Shown piece after piece: positions 42,700 through 51,334 of a stretch of 64,000 nt of DNA. Below the pieces are notes generated by a model, which was not told the origin of the DNA, ran no database searches, and saw only the letters and a list, made by a program, of their open reading frames with translations. Source of the DNA: Streptomyces werraensis (GTDB lineage Bacteria; Actinomycetota; Actinomycetes; Streptomycetales; Streptomycetaceae). Location: NCBI GenBank assembly GCA_014656175.1, contig BNBX01000010.1:124001-188000 (forward strand). The letters run 5' to 3'. Every line of letters starts with the position of its first letter. Position 1 is the stretch's first letter. The position numbers and the translations under genes are program-made.

Positions 42700-43452
42700 C
42701 TAGAGACGAAATCTGGTTTTCGGGCGGGTGTGGTCCAGGGCCACCAGGAGGACCGCCACGGCGTAGATCGCGAGCCCCACGAGGAGCGCGTTGGCGAGCA
42801 CGCTCCGGTAGCCGTGGCGGGCCACGTCGAGGAACGGGTAGAGGTAGCGGCCGGCTGAGCCGGGAAGCAGCTCGCCCCGGGCGAGGGTGAAGGCCAGGTA
42901 CGCCAGGGGGTACAGCAGCCACGTCGTGGCCTGGCGCAGGTGCATGCGGGCCGGCGGTGTCAGGACCAGCCAGTCCAGCAGCGCGGCGACCGGCAGCACC
43001 GTGTGCAGCAGGTGGCCCGCGACCGGCTCTAGCCACGCCGGGTCTGCGCTCGCCCCTGCCGTGACAGCGTACGCCGGCGCGGCGTCCGCGAGGGCGATGT
43101 GGTGGACCAGGGCCGCGACGACCACGTACAGGAGCGCCGCACCCGTGACGGCGCCCGACAGGGGATGGCGGGCCGTCCACGCCCGGCGGGCCGAGGCGAA
43201 CGTCACCAGGGCCAGCACAGCCGTGCTCTGGATCACGAAGTAGCTCAGTACCCGGGTGGGGCTGCCGAGGAGGATCTCGATCAGCACGGCCGCCGTCGCC
43301 AGCACGGCCAGGGCCAGCCGGTACACCGCGGTCAGCGGGCGGCGCACCGGCGGTACGACGGCTCGGGCGGGGACGGCGGAGGGGAGCAGTCGCGGAGCTG
43401 TCCGCGGGAGGGCGGGGAGGTCCGGGATGTCCCTGGGTATCGGGGCGGTCAT
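42700..43452 (-). CDS. Pr6Pr family six-helix membrane protein
   Basis: The 250-residue protein begins with a Pro/Arg-rich cytoplasmic stretch, followed by six or seven hydrophobic helices starting near residue 45. The LVHHIALADAAPA, HTVLPVAALLDWLV, WLLYPLAYLAFTLARGEL and YLYPFLDVARHGY segments are characteristic of the Pr6Pr (FAR-17a/AIG1-like) family. The function is undetermined; a membrane hydrolase has been proposed for relatives. It is the first core gene to the right of the tRNA. Confidence 0.88.
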   Translation of the reverse strand: MTAPIPRDIPDLPALPRTAPRLLPSAVPARAVVPPVRRPLTAVYRLALAVLATAAVLIEILLGSPTRVLSYFVIQSTAVLALVTFASARRAWTARHPLSGAVTGAALLYVVVAALVHHIALADAAPAYAVTAGASADPAWLEPVAGHLLHTVLPVAALLDWLVLTPPARMHLRQATTWLLYPLAYLAFTLARGELLPGSAGRYLYPFLDVARHGYRSVLANALLVGLAIYAVAVLLVALDHTRPKTRFRL

Positions 43453-43498
43453 GCCCCCAGCGTGGGACGGCCGACGGGGCGCCGCGATGTGGCGTGGG

Positions 43499-43535
43499 CC
43501 GGTCGGGTTACCCGTACATCAGGTAACCCGACCGG
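43499..43535 (-). terminator. Terminator after the metallophosphoesterase gene
   Basis: Perfect 14-nt arms (43499-43512 and 43522-43535) flank a 9-nt loop. It lies between the metallophosphoesterase stop and the Pr6Pr start on the same strand. Confidence 0.8.
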
Positions 43536-43589
43536 CCCGCCAACCCGCCGGCCCGCCAACCCGTCGGCCACCGGCCCGTCACCCCCGCC

Positions 43590-44513
43590 TCAGCGGCCCA
43601 CCAGCGTCAGCAGCGTCGCCTCCGGCGGGCACGCGAAGCGCACCGGCGTGTAGCGGCTCGTGCCGCAGCCCGCCGAGACGTGCAGGTACGACCTGCGGCC
43701 CTCCGCCGTGTGGGTGGACAGGCCCTTCACGCGGTCCGTGTCCAGGTCGCAGTTGGTCACCAGGGCGCCGTAGAACGGGATGCACAGCTGGCCGCCGTGC
43801 GTGTGGCCGGCGAGGATCAGCGGGTAGCCGTCGGCCGCGAAGGCGTCCAGCGCCCGCAGGTACGGCGCGTGCACCACGCCCATCGAGAAGTCGGCCCCGG
43901 TCGACGGGCCGCCCGCCACCTCCGCGTACCGGTCCCGCTTGATGTGCGGGTCGTCCAGTCCCGTCAGCTCGATCGACGTGCCCTCGATCTTCAGGGTGCC
44001 CCGCGTGTTGGTGAGGTTGAGCCAGCCCGCCGAGTCGAAGCCGTCCCGCAGGTCCTCCCACGGGTTGTGGACGGCGTCGACGACCGGCGGGTTGCCGTTC
44101 AGGCCGTGCCGGCCCTGCACCTTCTCCAGCAGGTAGCGGGCGGGGTTGCGCAGCCGGGGGCCGTAGTAGTCGTTGGAGCCGAAGACGTACGCGCCGGGGA
44201 ACTCCATCAGAGGGCCGAGCGCGTCCAGGACCTCGGGGACGCCCTCGGGGTCGGACAGGTTGTCGCCCGTGTTGATCACGAAGTCGGGGCGCAGTCCGGC
44301 CAAGGAGCGCAGCCAGCGCTGCTTCTTCCGCTGGCCGCCGACCATGTGGATGTCGGACACCTGCAGCACGCGCAGGGGACGCATCCCGGAGGGGAGGACG
44401 GGGACGGTCACCCGTCGGAGGCGGAAGGAGCGGGCCTCGAAGCCCGCGGCGTACAGCAGTCCGGCGGCGCCGGCCGCCGTGATTCCCAGGGGGATTCGGT
44501 ATCGCGCGCGCAT
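43590..44513 (-). CDS. Membrane-anchored metallophosphoesterase
   Basis: The 307-residue protein has an N-terminal membrane anchor (about residues 8-25). The calcineurin-like phosphoesterase motifs follow in order: VSDIH, NTGDN, GSNDYYG (the GNH variant with Ser-Asn-Asp) and GHTHGGQ. It resembles YkuE/YaeI-like phosphodiesterases. The active site probably lies outside or at the membrane surface. ATG 44513 is the start. It is divergent from the GatB/YqeY gene. The substrate is unknown. Confidence 0.92.
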   Translation of the reverse strand: MRARYRIPLGITAAGAAGLLYAAGFEARSFRLRRVTVPVLPSGMRPLRVLQVSDIHMVGGQRKKQRWLRSLAGLRPDFVINTGDNLSDPEGVPEVLDALGPLMEFPGAYVFGSNDYYGPRLRNPARYLLEKVQGRHGLNGNPPVVDAVHNPWEDLRDGFDSAGWLNLTNTRGTLKIEGTSIELTGLDDPHIKRDRYAEVAGGPSTGADFSMGVVHAPYLRALDAFAADGYPLILAGHTHGGQLCIPFYGALVTNCDLDTDRVKGLSTHTAEGRRSYLHVSAGCGTSRYTPVRFACPPEATLLTLVGR

Positions 44514-44639
44514 ACGCCCATCGTGTCAGACCCTGACGGTTCCTCCGTACGACCCTCTGGGCGGTCCCTGCGGCCCTCCGCCCGCGAGCCCGCGCAAATC
44601 AGCAGGCGCAGCCGTAACCGCACCTGCGACAATCAAGTC

Positions 44640-45104
44640 ATGACCACGCTCAAGTCGAAGCTGCAGGATGACCTCAACGCCGCGATCAAGGAGCGCGACG
44701 AGCTCCGCTCCTCGACGCTCCGGCTGACGCTCGCCGCGATCACCAAGGAGGAGGTCGCGGGCAAGGAGAAGCGCGAGCTCTCCGACGACGAGGTGCAGAA
44801 GGTGATCGCCCGCGAGGCGAAGAAGCGCCGTGAGGCCGCGGACGCCTTCGCGCAGGGCGGCCGCCCCGAGCAGGCCGAGCGGGAGAAGGCGGAGGGCGAG
44901 GTGCTCGCCGGCTACCTGCCCAAGCAGCTGTCCGACGACGAGCTGAACGCGATCGTCGCCCAGGCCGTCGAGGAGGCCCGCGCCGCCGGCGCCGAGGGAC
45001 CGCGTGCCATGGGCGCCGTCATGAAGATCGTGAACCCGAAGGTGGCCGGTCAGGCGGAGGGCGGCCGGGTGGCCGCCGCCGTGAAGAAGCTGCTGGCGGG
45101 CTGA
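44640..45104 (+). CDS. GatB/YqeY domain protein
   Basis: The 154-residue helical protein is a free-standing YqeY domain. It has TLKSKLQDDLNAAIKERDELR, the TLRLTLAAI helix, the DDEVQKVIAREAKKRREAADAF segment and the terminal GRVAAAVKKLLAG helix. YqeY resembles the tail of GatB amidotransferase subunits and may bind tRNA or modulate amidation, but its role is not established. ATG 44640 is the start, and a strong terminator follows it. Confidence 0.93.
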   Translation: MTTLKSKLQDDLNAAIKERDELRSSTLRLTLAAITKEEVAGKEKRELSDDEVQKVIAREAKKRREAADAFAQGGRPEQAEREKAEGEVLAGYLPKQLSDDELNAIVAQAVEEARAAGAEGPRAMGAVMKIVNPKVAGQAEGGRVAAAVKKLLAG

Positions 45105-45134
45105 GACGCCGCCACGCGGCACAAGGCCACAACG

Positions 45135-45174
45135 GGGTGCGGCCCCTTCCCTGTTCGGGGAAGGGGCCGCACCC
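45135..45174. terminator. Bidirectional terminator between YqeY and PBP genes
   Basis: Arms of 16 nt (GGGTGCGGCCCCTTCC and its complement) flank a short loop, and both flanking genes converge on it. TTGT follows on the plus strand. Confidence 0.85.
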
Positions 45175-45199
45175 TGTTGTCAGGTGACCGCCGGCGTCG

Positions 45200-47488
45200 T
45201 CAGTCGCGGCCGCCCGGGCCGTTGCCCGGGCCCTGGATGAAGCCCTCGGGGATGCTGAAGCCCGGGTCGGGCTCGCCTCCGCCGTTGCCGCCCTTGCCGC
45301 CGTCACCGCCCCCGTTGCCGTTGCCGCCGTTGATCAGGCCGCCGATGAAGCCGCCGCCGTCGCCGTCGCCGTTGCCGTCGTCGTCGCGGTCCCGGTCACG
45401 GTCCTCGGGCTTCTTCGGGTCCGGGATGTCCACCCGGTTGAACGTCGGGGCCTCCTTGCCCTCCAGCGCGCCGGTCATCGCGTCGCGCCAGATGGGGCCG
45501 GGGACGGCGCCGCCGAAGACCAGCTCGTGGTACTGGCCGCCGATGGTGATGTCCCGCATCTTCACCTTCTGGCTGGCGCTGCCCACCCACACGGCGCCCG
45601 ACATGTTCGGCGTGTAGCCGACGAACCAGGCGTTCCTGCGCTCGTCCGTCGTACCCGTCTTACCGGCGTTGTCGCGGCCGTCGCCGAGGCCCGCCTGCTG
45701 ACCGGTACCGGAGTCGATCACGCCCCTGAGCAGCTCGTTCACCGTGTCCGCGGTCTGCTCGCTCATCGCGCGCGAACACGTGGACTTCGGGACCTGCAGG
45801 GACTTCGACCGGTCACCCGTCTTCTGGGTGATCGACTCGATGGCGACCGGCGTGCAGTACATGCCCCGGGAGGCGAAGGCCGCGTAGGCACTGGCCATGG
45901 TGAGGGGCGAAAGACCGGTGGAGCCGAGGGTCATGGAGGACGGCACCTCGGGGATCTTGTCCCCGTTGCCCTGGACCACGCCGAGCTTGTCGGTCATGGT
46001 CACCACCGGGCACATCCCGATGTCCTCGATCATCTGCACGAAGTAGGTGTTGACCGACTTGGCCATCGCCTCCTTCAGCGCGTACGGCCCGACCTCGGTC
46101 TCGTTCTCGTTCTCCAGCTTGTAGTCACCGTCGTTCACCCACGGCTTCTCGCAGCCGCGCACGGTGGCGGGGTACGGCATCTCGTACGGTGCCGAGTACG
46201 TCTGCGTCGGCGGCCGGCCCTCCTCCAGGGCGGCGGCGGCCACGAACGGCTTGAACGTCGAACCGGTCGGGAAGCCGAAGTTGGAGCCGCCCCACGCGGA
46301 GTCCACGGAGAAGTTGATCTCCGTCTCGTTCTTGCCGTAGCCGTACGGCTTCGACTGGCCCATCGCGACGATCTTGCCGGTGCCCGGCTCCACGAGCGTG
46401 GACGCGGCGGCGACCTTGTCCGACTCGTAGACGTGGTTCTTGAGGGACTCCTGCACCGACTCCTGGGCCTGCGGGTCCAGCGTCGTGCGGATGGTCAGGC
46501 CGCCCTGGTTCCAGACCTTCGCCCGCTCCTCGCGGGTCTTGCCGAAGACCGGGTCGTTGAGGAAGACCTTCTCCACGTACTTGCAGAAGAAGCCCGCGCC
46601 CTTGGACGCCGTGATGCAGCCGTTCTTCGGCTGGCTGACCTTCAGGCCGAGCGGGGAGCGCATGGCCTCGGCGGCCTCCTCGGGGGAGATGTCGCCGACC
46701 TCGGCCATCCGCTGCAGGACGACGTTGCGCCGCTTCTTCGCCTCGGCCTCGTCGTTGACCGGGTCGTAGCGGCTCGGCGACTGGACGAGGCCGGCGAGGA
46801 GCGCGGCCTCCTGGAGGTTGAGGTCCTTGGCCGACTTGGAGAAGTAACGCCGGGACGCGGCCTCGACGCCGTAGGCCTGCTGGCCGAAGAAGGTGATGTT
46901 CAGATAGTTCTCGAGGATCTTCTTCTTGCCCAGTTCCTCCTCGACCTGGATCGCGTACTTGAGTTCCGCGATCTTGCGGCCGATGGTCTGCTGGGTGGCC
47001 TGCGCGACCTTCGTCGGGTCGTCGCCCGCCTCCTCGACGAAGACGTTCTTCACGTACTGCTGGGTGAGTGTCGAGGCGCCCTCGGAGACCTCACCGCTGC
47101 GGGCGTTCTTGTTGAGCGCGCGGAGCACGCCCTTCAGGTCGATCGCCCCGTGCTCGTAGAAGCGCGAGTCCTCGATCGCGACGATCGCCTTCTGCATGTA
47201 CGGCGAGATGTCCTTGAGGTCCACCACCGTGCGGTCGCGCGAGTAGACGGTGGCGATCAGGCCGCCGTCGGCGTCGAGGATGGTGGTGCGCTGGCTCAGT
47301 GGCGGCGTCTTCAGGTTGGCCGGGAGCTCGTCGAAGCTCTCCACCGACCCCTTGGCCGCCAGGCCCAGCGCGCCCACGGCGGGCAGTGCGATGCCGGCCA
47401 TGACGGCACCGGCCAGGACACTGACACCGAGGAACTTGGCGGCCTGCTGCGTGGGAGACAGACCACCGCCCGAGCGCTTCTTTGGCAT
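45200..47488 (-). CDS. Class A penicillin-binding protein (transglycosylase/transpeptidase)
   Basis: This bifunctional peptidoglycan synthase has 762 residues. After a short cytoplasmic tail and one membrane helix (about 18-42) comes the GT51 glycosyltransferase domain, with the catalytic Glu106 in AIEDSRFYEHGAID and the EGASTLTQQYVKN and RKIAELKYA motifs. The transpeptidase domain has GSTFKP (Ser near 410), SVN in AKSVNTYF and KTGTT near 608. The C-terminal 75 residues are an Asp/Gly/Asn-rich low-complexity tail. It is divergent from wblA. Confidence 0.96.
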   Translation of the reverse strand: MPKKRSGGGLSPTQQAAKFLGVSVLAGAVMAGIALPAVGALGLAAKGSVESFDELPANLKTPPLSQRTTILDADGGLIATVYSRDRTVVDLKDISPYMQKAIVAIEDSRFYEHGAIDLKGVLRALNKNARSGEVSEGASTLTQQYVKNVFVEEAGDDPTKVAQATQQTIGRKIAELKYAIQVEEELGKKKILENYLNITFFGQQAYGVEAASRRYFSKSAKDLNLQEAALLAGLVQSPSRYDPVNDEAEAKKRRNVVLQRMAEVGDISPEEAAEAMRSPLGLKVSQPKNGCITASKGAGFFCKYVEKVFLNDPVFGKTREERAKVWNQGGLTIRTTLDPQAQESVQESLKNHVYESDKVAAASTLVEPGTGKIVAMGQSKPYGYGKNETEINFSVDSAWGGSNFGFPTGSTFKPFVAAAALEEGRPPTQTYSAPYEMPYPATVRGCEKPWVNDGDYKLENENETEVGPYALKEAMAKSVNTYFVQMIEDIGMCPVVTMTDKLGVVQGNGDKIPEVPSSMTLGSTGLSPLTMASAYAAFASRGMYCTPVAIESITQKTGDRSKSLQVPKSTCSRAMSEQTADTVNELLRGVIDSGTGQQAGLGDGRDNAGKTGTTDERRNAWFVGYTPNMSGAVWVGSASQKVKMRDITIGGQYHELVFGGAVPGPIWRDAMTGALEGKEAPTFNRVDIPDPKKPEDRDRDRDDDGNGDGDGGGFIGGLINGGNGNGGGDGGKGGNGGGEPDPGFSIPEGFIQGPGNGPGGRD

Positions 47489-47917
47489 GGGAGCAGCCTA
47501 CGTTCTCATTCGCCGGACAAGCGTATATGCCTTGGCCTAAGCTGCACTCAACTGTCACAGCAGTGAGGCCACGTATCAATACGTCCGGCGACCCCGAATC
47601 GTTCCGGATCTTCTCGACTTTCTTCATACGAGTTCAGGTCGAGGAGCGTGGAGACCGTGTCCGGATCGCCTCGTGTGTCACGCGGTGCCCGTTGTGACGC
47701 AGCTGAACTGACCTGCAATGCCCCAATTGCCACGCATGTCGCCCCCTCACTCCCCCGGGTGATCTGCCGCTTACCCATAGTCCGTTCGGACCATTCAAGA
47801 TTGGGCCCGCTGGGGGTGTTGCGCTGTGCCCACCTTCCGTAACGTCCTCAACTGGCGGCGGTGAATATGCCGCTGCCGCCGTGGGGGAGCCTCGATTCGG
47901 GAGAGGACGGCGCCGGT
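47489..47917. promoter_or_regulatory. Divergent upstream region of PBP and wblA genes
   Basis: This 429-bp spacer is relatively AT-rich near 47510-47640. TCAC-AGCA-GTGA at 47555-47566 is a short dyad close to the PBP start. The long wblA leader suits its known complex developmental control. I see no additional gene. Confidence 0.45.
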
Positions 47918-48256
47918 ATGGGCTGGGTTACCGACTGGAGTGCGCAGGCTGCCTGCCGCACTACCGATCCGGATGAACTGTTCGTTCAAGGAGCAGCGCA
48001 GAACAGGGCGAAGGCGGTGTGCACCGGCTGCCCGGTGCGCACGGAGTGCCTGGCCGACGCGCTGGACAACCGCGTCGAGTTCGGCGTGTGGGGAGGCATG
48101 ACGGAGCGTGAGCGCCGCGCGTTGCTGCGCCGGCGGCCGACCGTGACCTCCTGGCGCCGGCTGCTGGAGACCGCGCGCTCGGAGTACGAGCGCGGCACGG
48201 GCGTCGTGCCGCTCAACGACGACCAGGTCTACGAGGACTACGCCGCGGTGAGCTGA
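47918..48256 (+). CDS. wblA: WhiB-like iron-sulfur regulator WblA
   Basis: The 112-residue protein matches WblA in length and sequence pattern. Four cysteines (13, 35, 38, 44) bind a 4Fe-4S cluster, and the GVWGG turn at 56-60 is followed by the basic TERERRALLRRRPT segment used for sigma/DNA contact. WblA is a pleiotropic regulator that promotes sporulation and represses antibiotic production in Streptomyces. I chose ATG 47918 (MGWVTDW) over the frame opening at 47861 because it gives the family length. It is followed by a terminator and convergent with the ArsA genes. Confidence 0.97.
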   Translation: MGWVTDWSAQAACRTTDPDELFVQGAAQNRAKAVCTGCPVRTECLADALDNRVEFGVWGGMTERERRALLRRRPTVTSWRRLLETARSEYERGTGVVPLNDDQVYEDYAAVS

Positions 48257-48394
48257 GAGCTCTCGGTGAGGGCTCTCGGGGGGTCCTCGGCGTGGCCGGG
48301 CCCACGCGGCTCACCTTCGGCGGTGGGCAGGTCATGGGCGGTCCCGGGGTGCCTCGTCGTGCGCGGGGGCGCCCGGTGCGCCCAGGGTGTGCGC

Positions 48395-48414
48395 GGGCGC
48401 CTGAGAGGGCGCCC
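48395..48414. terminator. Terminator between wblA and the ArsA operon
   Basis: GGGCGCC and GGCGCCC arms flank TGAGAG. It lies in the 280-bp convergent gap. The same gap has a 15-bp direct duplication (GCGCCTGCAGAGAAG) near 48500. Confidence 0.6.
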
Positions 48415-48538
48415 ATGGTCAGGCCCGAGGGCGGTCGCGCCCGAGCGCGGTGACACCTGAGGCGTACGCCGGCGCGCACGCCGTCCGGGCATCGCGCGCC
48501 TGCAGAGAAGGCGCGCCTGCAGAGAAGCCGGACGCCCC

Positions 48539-49915
48539 TCAGGGCGTACCCGACAGCTCCGCGCGCCCCGCGGCCAGCCGTTCGCCGATGTCACGCAGGC
48601 CGGCGAGGTCGTGGACGTCGCCGGGCAGGGCGGCGACCTCGGTCATCGCCACCTCGGGGTGGAGCGCAGTGAAGCGGTCACGCGTCCGCCGCTCGCGTGC
48701 GAGCAGCTGCATCCGCTCCGCGTGCAGCCTCAGCAGACCGGCGGTGAGACGCTCGACCGAGCGCTCGCCGTCCGTCGCAGTCGGTTCGTCTTCGGAAGCC
48801 GCGCCGCCGGCGTCCTCGGTGGCGGGGGAGCCCGAGTCGGTGACGTTACGCGCGGGTGATTCTGAACTGCCGTACGTGTCGGGAGAGTTACGAAGACCAG
48901 CTTTCCCGTCCGGCTGATCCACAATGCGGGACTCCTCAAGATTTTCCGCGGCGGCCAGTGCCCGCTCGGCCGACAGCCGGTCGGCCCCGCTGCCGTGCAC
49001 CCGGTTCAGCACCAGACCCGCGAGCGGCATGTCCTCCGCGGCCAGCCGCTCCACGAAGTACGCGGCTTCCCGCAGCGCGTCCCGCTCGGGCGCCGCGACC
49101 ACCAGGAACGCCGTCCCCGGCGCCTGGAGCAGCTTGTACGTGGCGTCCGCGCGCGTCCGGAACCCGCCGAACATGGAGTCCATCGCCGCCACGAACGTCT
49201 GCACGTCCCGCAGCAGCTGACCGCCGAGCACCTTGCCGAGCGCGCCGGTCATCATCGACATCCCGACGTTCAGGAACTTCATCCCCGCCCGGCCGCCCAC
49301 CTTGGCCGGGGCCAGCAGCACCCGGATCAGCTTGCCGTCGAGGAAGGAGCCGAGCCGCTTGGGCGCGTCCAGGAAGTCCAGCGCGGAACGCGACGGCGGG
49401 GTGTCGACCACGATCAGGTCCCACTCGTCCCGCGACCGCAGCTGCCCCAGCTTCTCCATCGCCATGTACTCCTGCGTGCCGGCGAAGCCCGCGGAGAGCG
49501 ACTGGTAGAAGGGGTTGCCCAGAATCGCGGCGGCCCGCTCGGAGTCCGCGTGCGCCTCGACGATCTCGTCGAAGGTGCGCTTCATGTCGAGCATCATCGC
49601 GTGCAGTTCGCCGCCCGCGGAGTCGTCGATGCCCTTCACCCGGCGCGGGGTGTTGTCGAGGGAGTCGATGCCCATGGACTGGGCGAGCCGGCGCGCCGGG
49701 TCGATGGTGAGGACCACCACCTTGCGGCCCCGCTCCGCCGCCCGCAGGCCCAGCGCCGCGGCCGTGGTCGTCTTGCCGACGCCGCCCGAACCGCAGCACA
49801 CCACGATCCGGGTGTCCGGATCCTCGATCAGCGGGTCGATCTCCAGCGTTCGGGCGGGCGAGAGATGCTCACGGACCGGTCCCTGGTCCTGCGCCGGTTC
49901 CGGACGACGGCTCAT
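48539..49915 (-). CDS. ArsA-type P-loop ATPase (second of the pair)
   Basis: The 458-residue protein belongs to the ArsA/GET3 superfamily. Its deviant Walker A is GSGGVGKTTTAAALG (about residues 43-57), switch I covers LTIDPARRLAQSMG, and IVVDTPPSRSALDFLD is the switch II region. The anionic Cys metal site of arsenite pumps is not evident, so it is unlikely to be an arsenic transporter. An acidic low-complexity insert (about 340-385) precedes the C-terminal helices. ATG 49915 overlaps the stop of a His-rich ORF. Together with the first ATPase it probably forms a heterodimer that handles a protein or membrane client. Confidence 0.92.
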   Translation of the reverse strand: MSRRPEPAQDQGPVREHLSPARTLEIDPLIEDPDTRIVVCCGSGGVGKTTTAAALGLRAAERGRKVVVLTIDPARRLAQSMGIDSLDNTPRRVKGIDDSAGGELHAMMLDMKRTFDEIVEAHADSERAAAILGNPFYQSLSAGFAGTQEYMAMEKLGQLRSRDEWDLIVVDTPPSRSALDFLDAPKRLGSFLDGKLIRVLLAPAKVGGRAGMKFLNVGMSMMTGALGKVLGGQLLRDVQTFVAAMDSMFGGFRTRADATYKLLQAPGTAFLVVAAPERDALREAAYFVERLAAEDMPLAGLVLNRVHGSGADRLSAERALAAAENLEESRIVDQPDGKAGLRNSPDTYGSSESPARNVTDSGSPATEDAGGAASEDEPTATDGERSVERLTAGLLRLHAERMQLLARERRTRDRFTALHPEVAMTEVAALPGDVHDLAGLRDIGERLAAGRAELSGTP

Positions 49916-50070
49916 GACATCCCCTGCTTCCGGTGGATCGGACTCGTGCACGTGACGACCGGGCCGGTACGGCGGTGACGGTGACCGCGACGGCGGTGAC
50001 GGTGACTGTGACGATCGTGACGGTGACCGTGGTGCGGGTGGTCGCCGGAAGAACGGGTGCGGCCGGTCAT
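49912..50070 (-). CDS. Histidine-rich 52-residue ORF between two ArsA-type ATPases
   Basis: ATG 50070 overlaps the stop of the first ATPase gene (ATGA), and the TGA at 49912-49914 overlaps the ATG of the second (ATGA). The 52 codons encode 11 His and 11 Arg, mostly in HRH and HSHRH patterns between residues 11 and 34, plus one Cys at 41. The DNA is a degenerate GGTGAC-type repeat, so low-complexity expansion is possible. The double coupling argues that the frame is translated. A metal-binding or polyanion-binding peptide is a reasonable guess. Confidence 0.55.
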   Translation of the reverse strand: MTGRTRSSGDHPHHGHRHDRHSHRHRRRGHRHRRTGPVVTCTSPIHRKQGMS

Positions 50071-51044
50071 GACACGCCCTGTCCGCGCAGCTTCCGCGCC
50101 AGCGCGTACAGCCCGGCCAGGTCCATCCCCTCGGCGAACAACGGGAGTTCGTGCAGCGGCACGCCCAGCTCCGCCAGCACCGCACGCTGCTCGGTCTCCA
50201 GCGCGTACCGCTCGGCGTACTCCTCCGCCTGCGTCAGCAGCGGCTCCACCAGCCGCTCCGCGTGCCCGCCGCGCCGCGCGCCGCCGAGCCCGGCCGAGGA
50301 CAGCGAGCGCGCCACGGCGGAACGGGGGACGCTGCCGACGAGTTCCAGGCCGGCGGAGTCCAGCACCTGCGGCCGCACCATGTTCACGATGACCCGCCCC
50401 ACCGGCAGCCGGGCCGCGCGCAGCTCCGCGATGCCGTCCGCGGTCTCCTGGACCGGCATCTCCTCCAGCAGGGTCACCAGGTGCACGGCCGTCTCCGGTG
50501 ACTTCAGCACACGCATGACCGCCTGCGCCTGATTGTGTATCGGGCCGATCTTGGCGAGCCCGGCCACCTCGTCGTTGACGTTGAGGAAGCGGGTGATGCG
50601 GCCGGTCGGCGGGGCGTCCATCACGACGTAGTCGTAGACGAACCGGCCGCTGCGGTCCTTGCGCCGCACCGCCTCGCACGCCTTGCCGGTGAGCAGCACG
50701 TCCCGCACGCCGGGGGCGATAGTGGTGGCGAAGTCGATCGCGCCGAGCTTGCGCAGGGCACGGCCGGCGCTGCCGAGCTTGTAGAACATCTGGAGGTAGT
50801 CCAGAAGCGCCAGTTCGGGGTCGATGGCGAGGGCGAACACCTCCCCGCCCCCGGGAGCGACGGCGATCTTCCGCTCCTCGTACGGCAGCGCCTGCGTCTC
50901 GAAGAGCTGCGCGATGCCCTGCCGGCCCTCGACCTCGACGAGAAGCGTCCGCTTCCCCTCCTCGGCCAGGGCCAGCGCCAGAGCGGCGGCCACCGTGGTC
51001 TTGCCGGTTCCGCCCTTGCCACTCACGACCTGGAGCCTGCTCAC
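50067..51044 (-). CDS. ArsA-type P-loop ATPase (first of the pair)
   Basis: The 325-residue protein opens with the deviant Walker A VVSGKGGTGKTTVAAALA (residues 6-23), followed by TLLVEVEGRQG and DYVVMDAPPTGRITRFL. GTG 51044 is the start. ArsA/GET3-like ATPases use ATP-driven closing to move membrane-protein or small-molecule clients, and the tandem pair next to wblA is conserved in streptomycetes. No metal-site cysteines are apparent, apart from an isolated Cys in the KACEAV segment. It is the first gene of a three-ORF coupled unit. Confidence 0.92.
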   Translation of the reverse strand: MSRLQVVSGKGGTGKTTVAAALALALAEEGKRTLLVEVEGRQGIAQLFETQALPYEERKIAVAPGGGEVFALAIDPELALLDYLQMFYKLGSAGRALRKLGAIDFATTIAPGVRDVLLTGKACEAVRRKDRSGRFVYDYVVMDAPPTGRITRFLNVNDEVAGLAKIGPIHNQAQAVMRVLKSPETAVHLVTLLEEMPVQETADGIAELRAARLPVGRVIVNMVRPQVLDSAGLELVGSVPRSAVARSLSSAGLGGARRGGHAERLVEPLLTQAEEYAERYALETEQRAVLAELGVPLHELPLFAEGMDLAGLYALARKLRGQGVS

Positions 51045-51172
51045 GTCTTCGAGCCTAAAGGCTCACCGCGCGTGGCGGCGGCTCCGGGGGATGTTCCCGC
51101 CCCCGTGTGCCGTCCCGGGCGGGGGTGACGGCGACGCGGGCGGCGGGCGCGGCAGCGGCTAGAGTCGGCCGC

Positions 51173-51334
51173 ATGACCAAGTGGGAATACGCGACTGTGC
51201 CGCTGCTCGTCCACGCGACGAAGCAGATTCTGGACACCTGGGGCGAGGACGGCTGGGAGCTCGTCCAGGTCGTGCCCGGGCCGAACAACCCCGAGCAGCT
51301 GGTGGCCTACCTGAAGCGCGAGAAGCAGGCATGA
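51173..51334 (+). CDS. DUF4177 domain protein
   Basis: This 53-residue protein begins MTKWEYATVPLL and contains the conserved LDTWGEDGWELVQVV segment of DUF4177. Such small proteins are widespread and uncharacterised. ATG 51173 is the start; its stop overlaps the RidA start (ATGA), so both are made together. It is divergent from the ArsA-type operon, about 130 bp away. Confidence 0.88.
   Translation: MTKWEYATVPLLVHATKQILDTWGEDGWELVQVVPGPNNPEQLVAYLKREKQA

Noticed and set aside
45527..47566. Very long plus-strand open frame opposite the penicillin-binding protein gene
   Set aside because: It is the antisense shadow of a clearly real class A PBP; the translation is Val/Leu/Arg/His-rich with no family motifs, a usual effect of high third-position GC.
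48539..51044. Arsenite resistance operon
   Set aside because: The ATPases are ArsA-like in fold, but the arsenite-binding cysteines are not evident and no arsB/arsR gene adjoins; the pair is the conserved streptomycete twin-ATPase locus.
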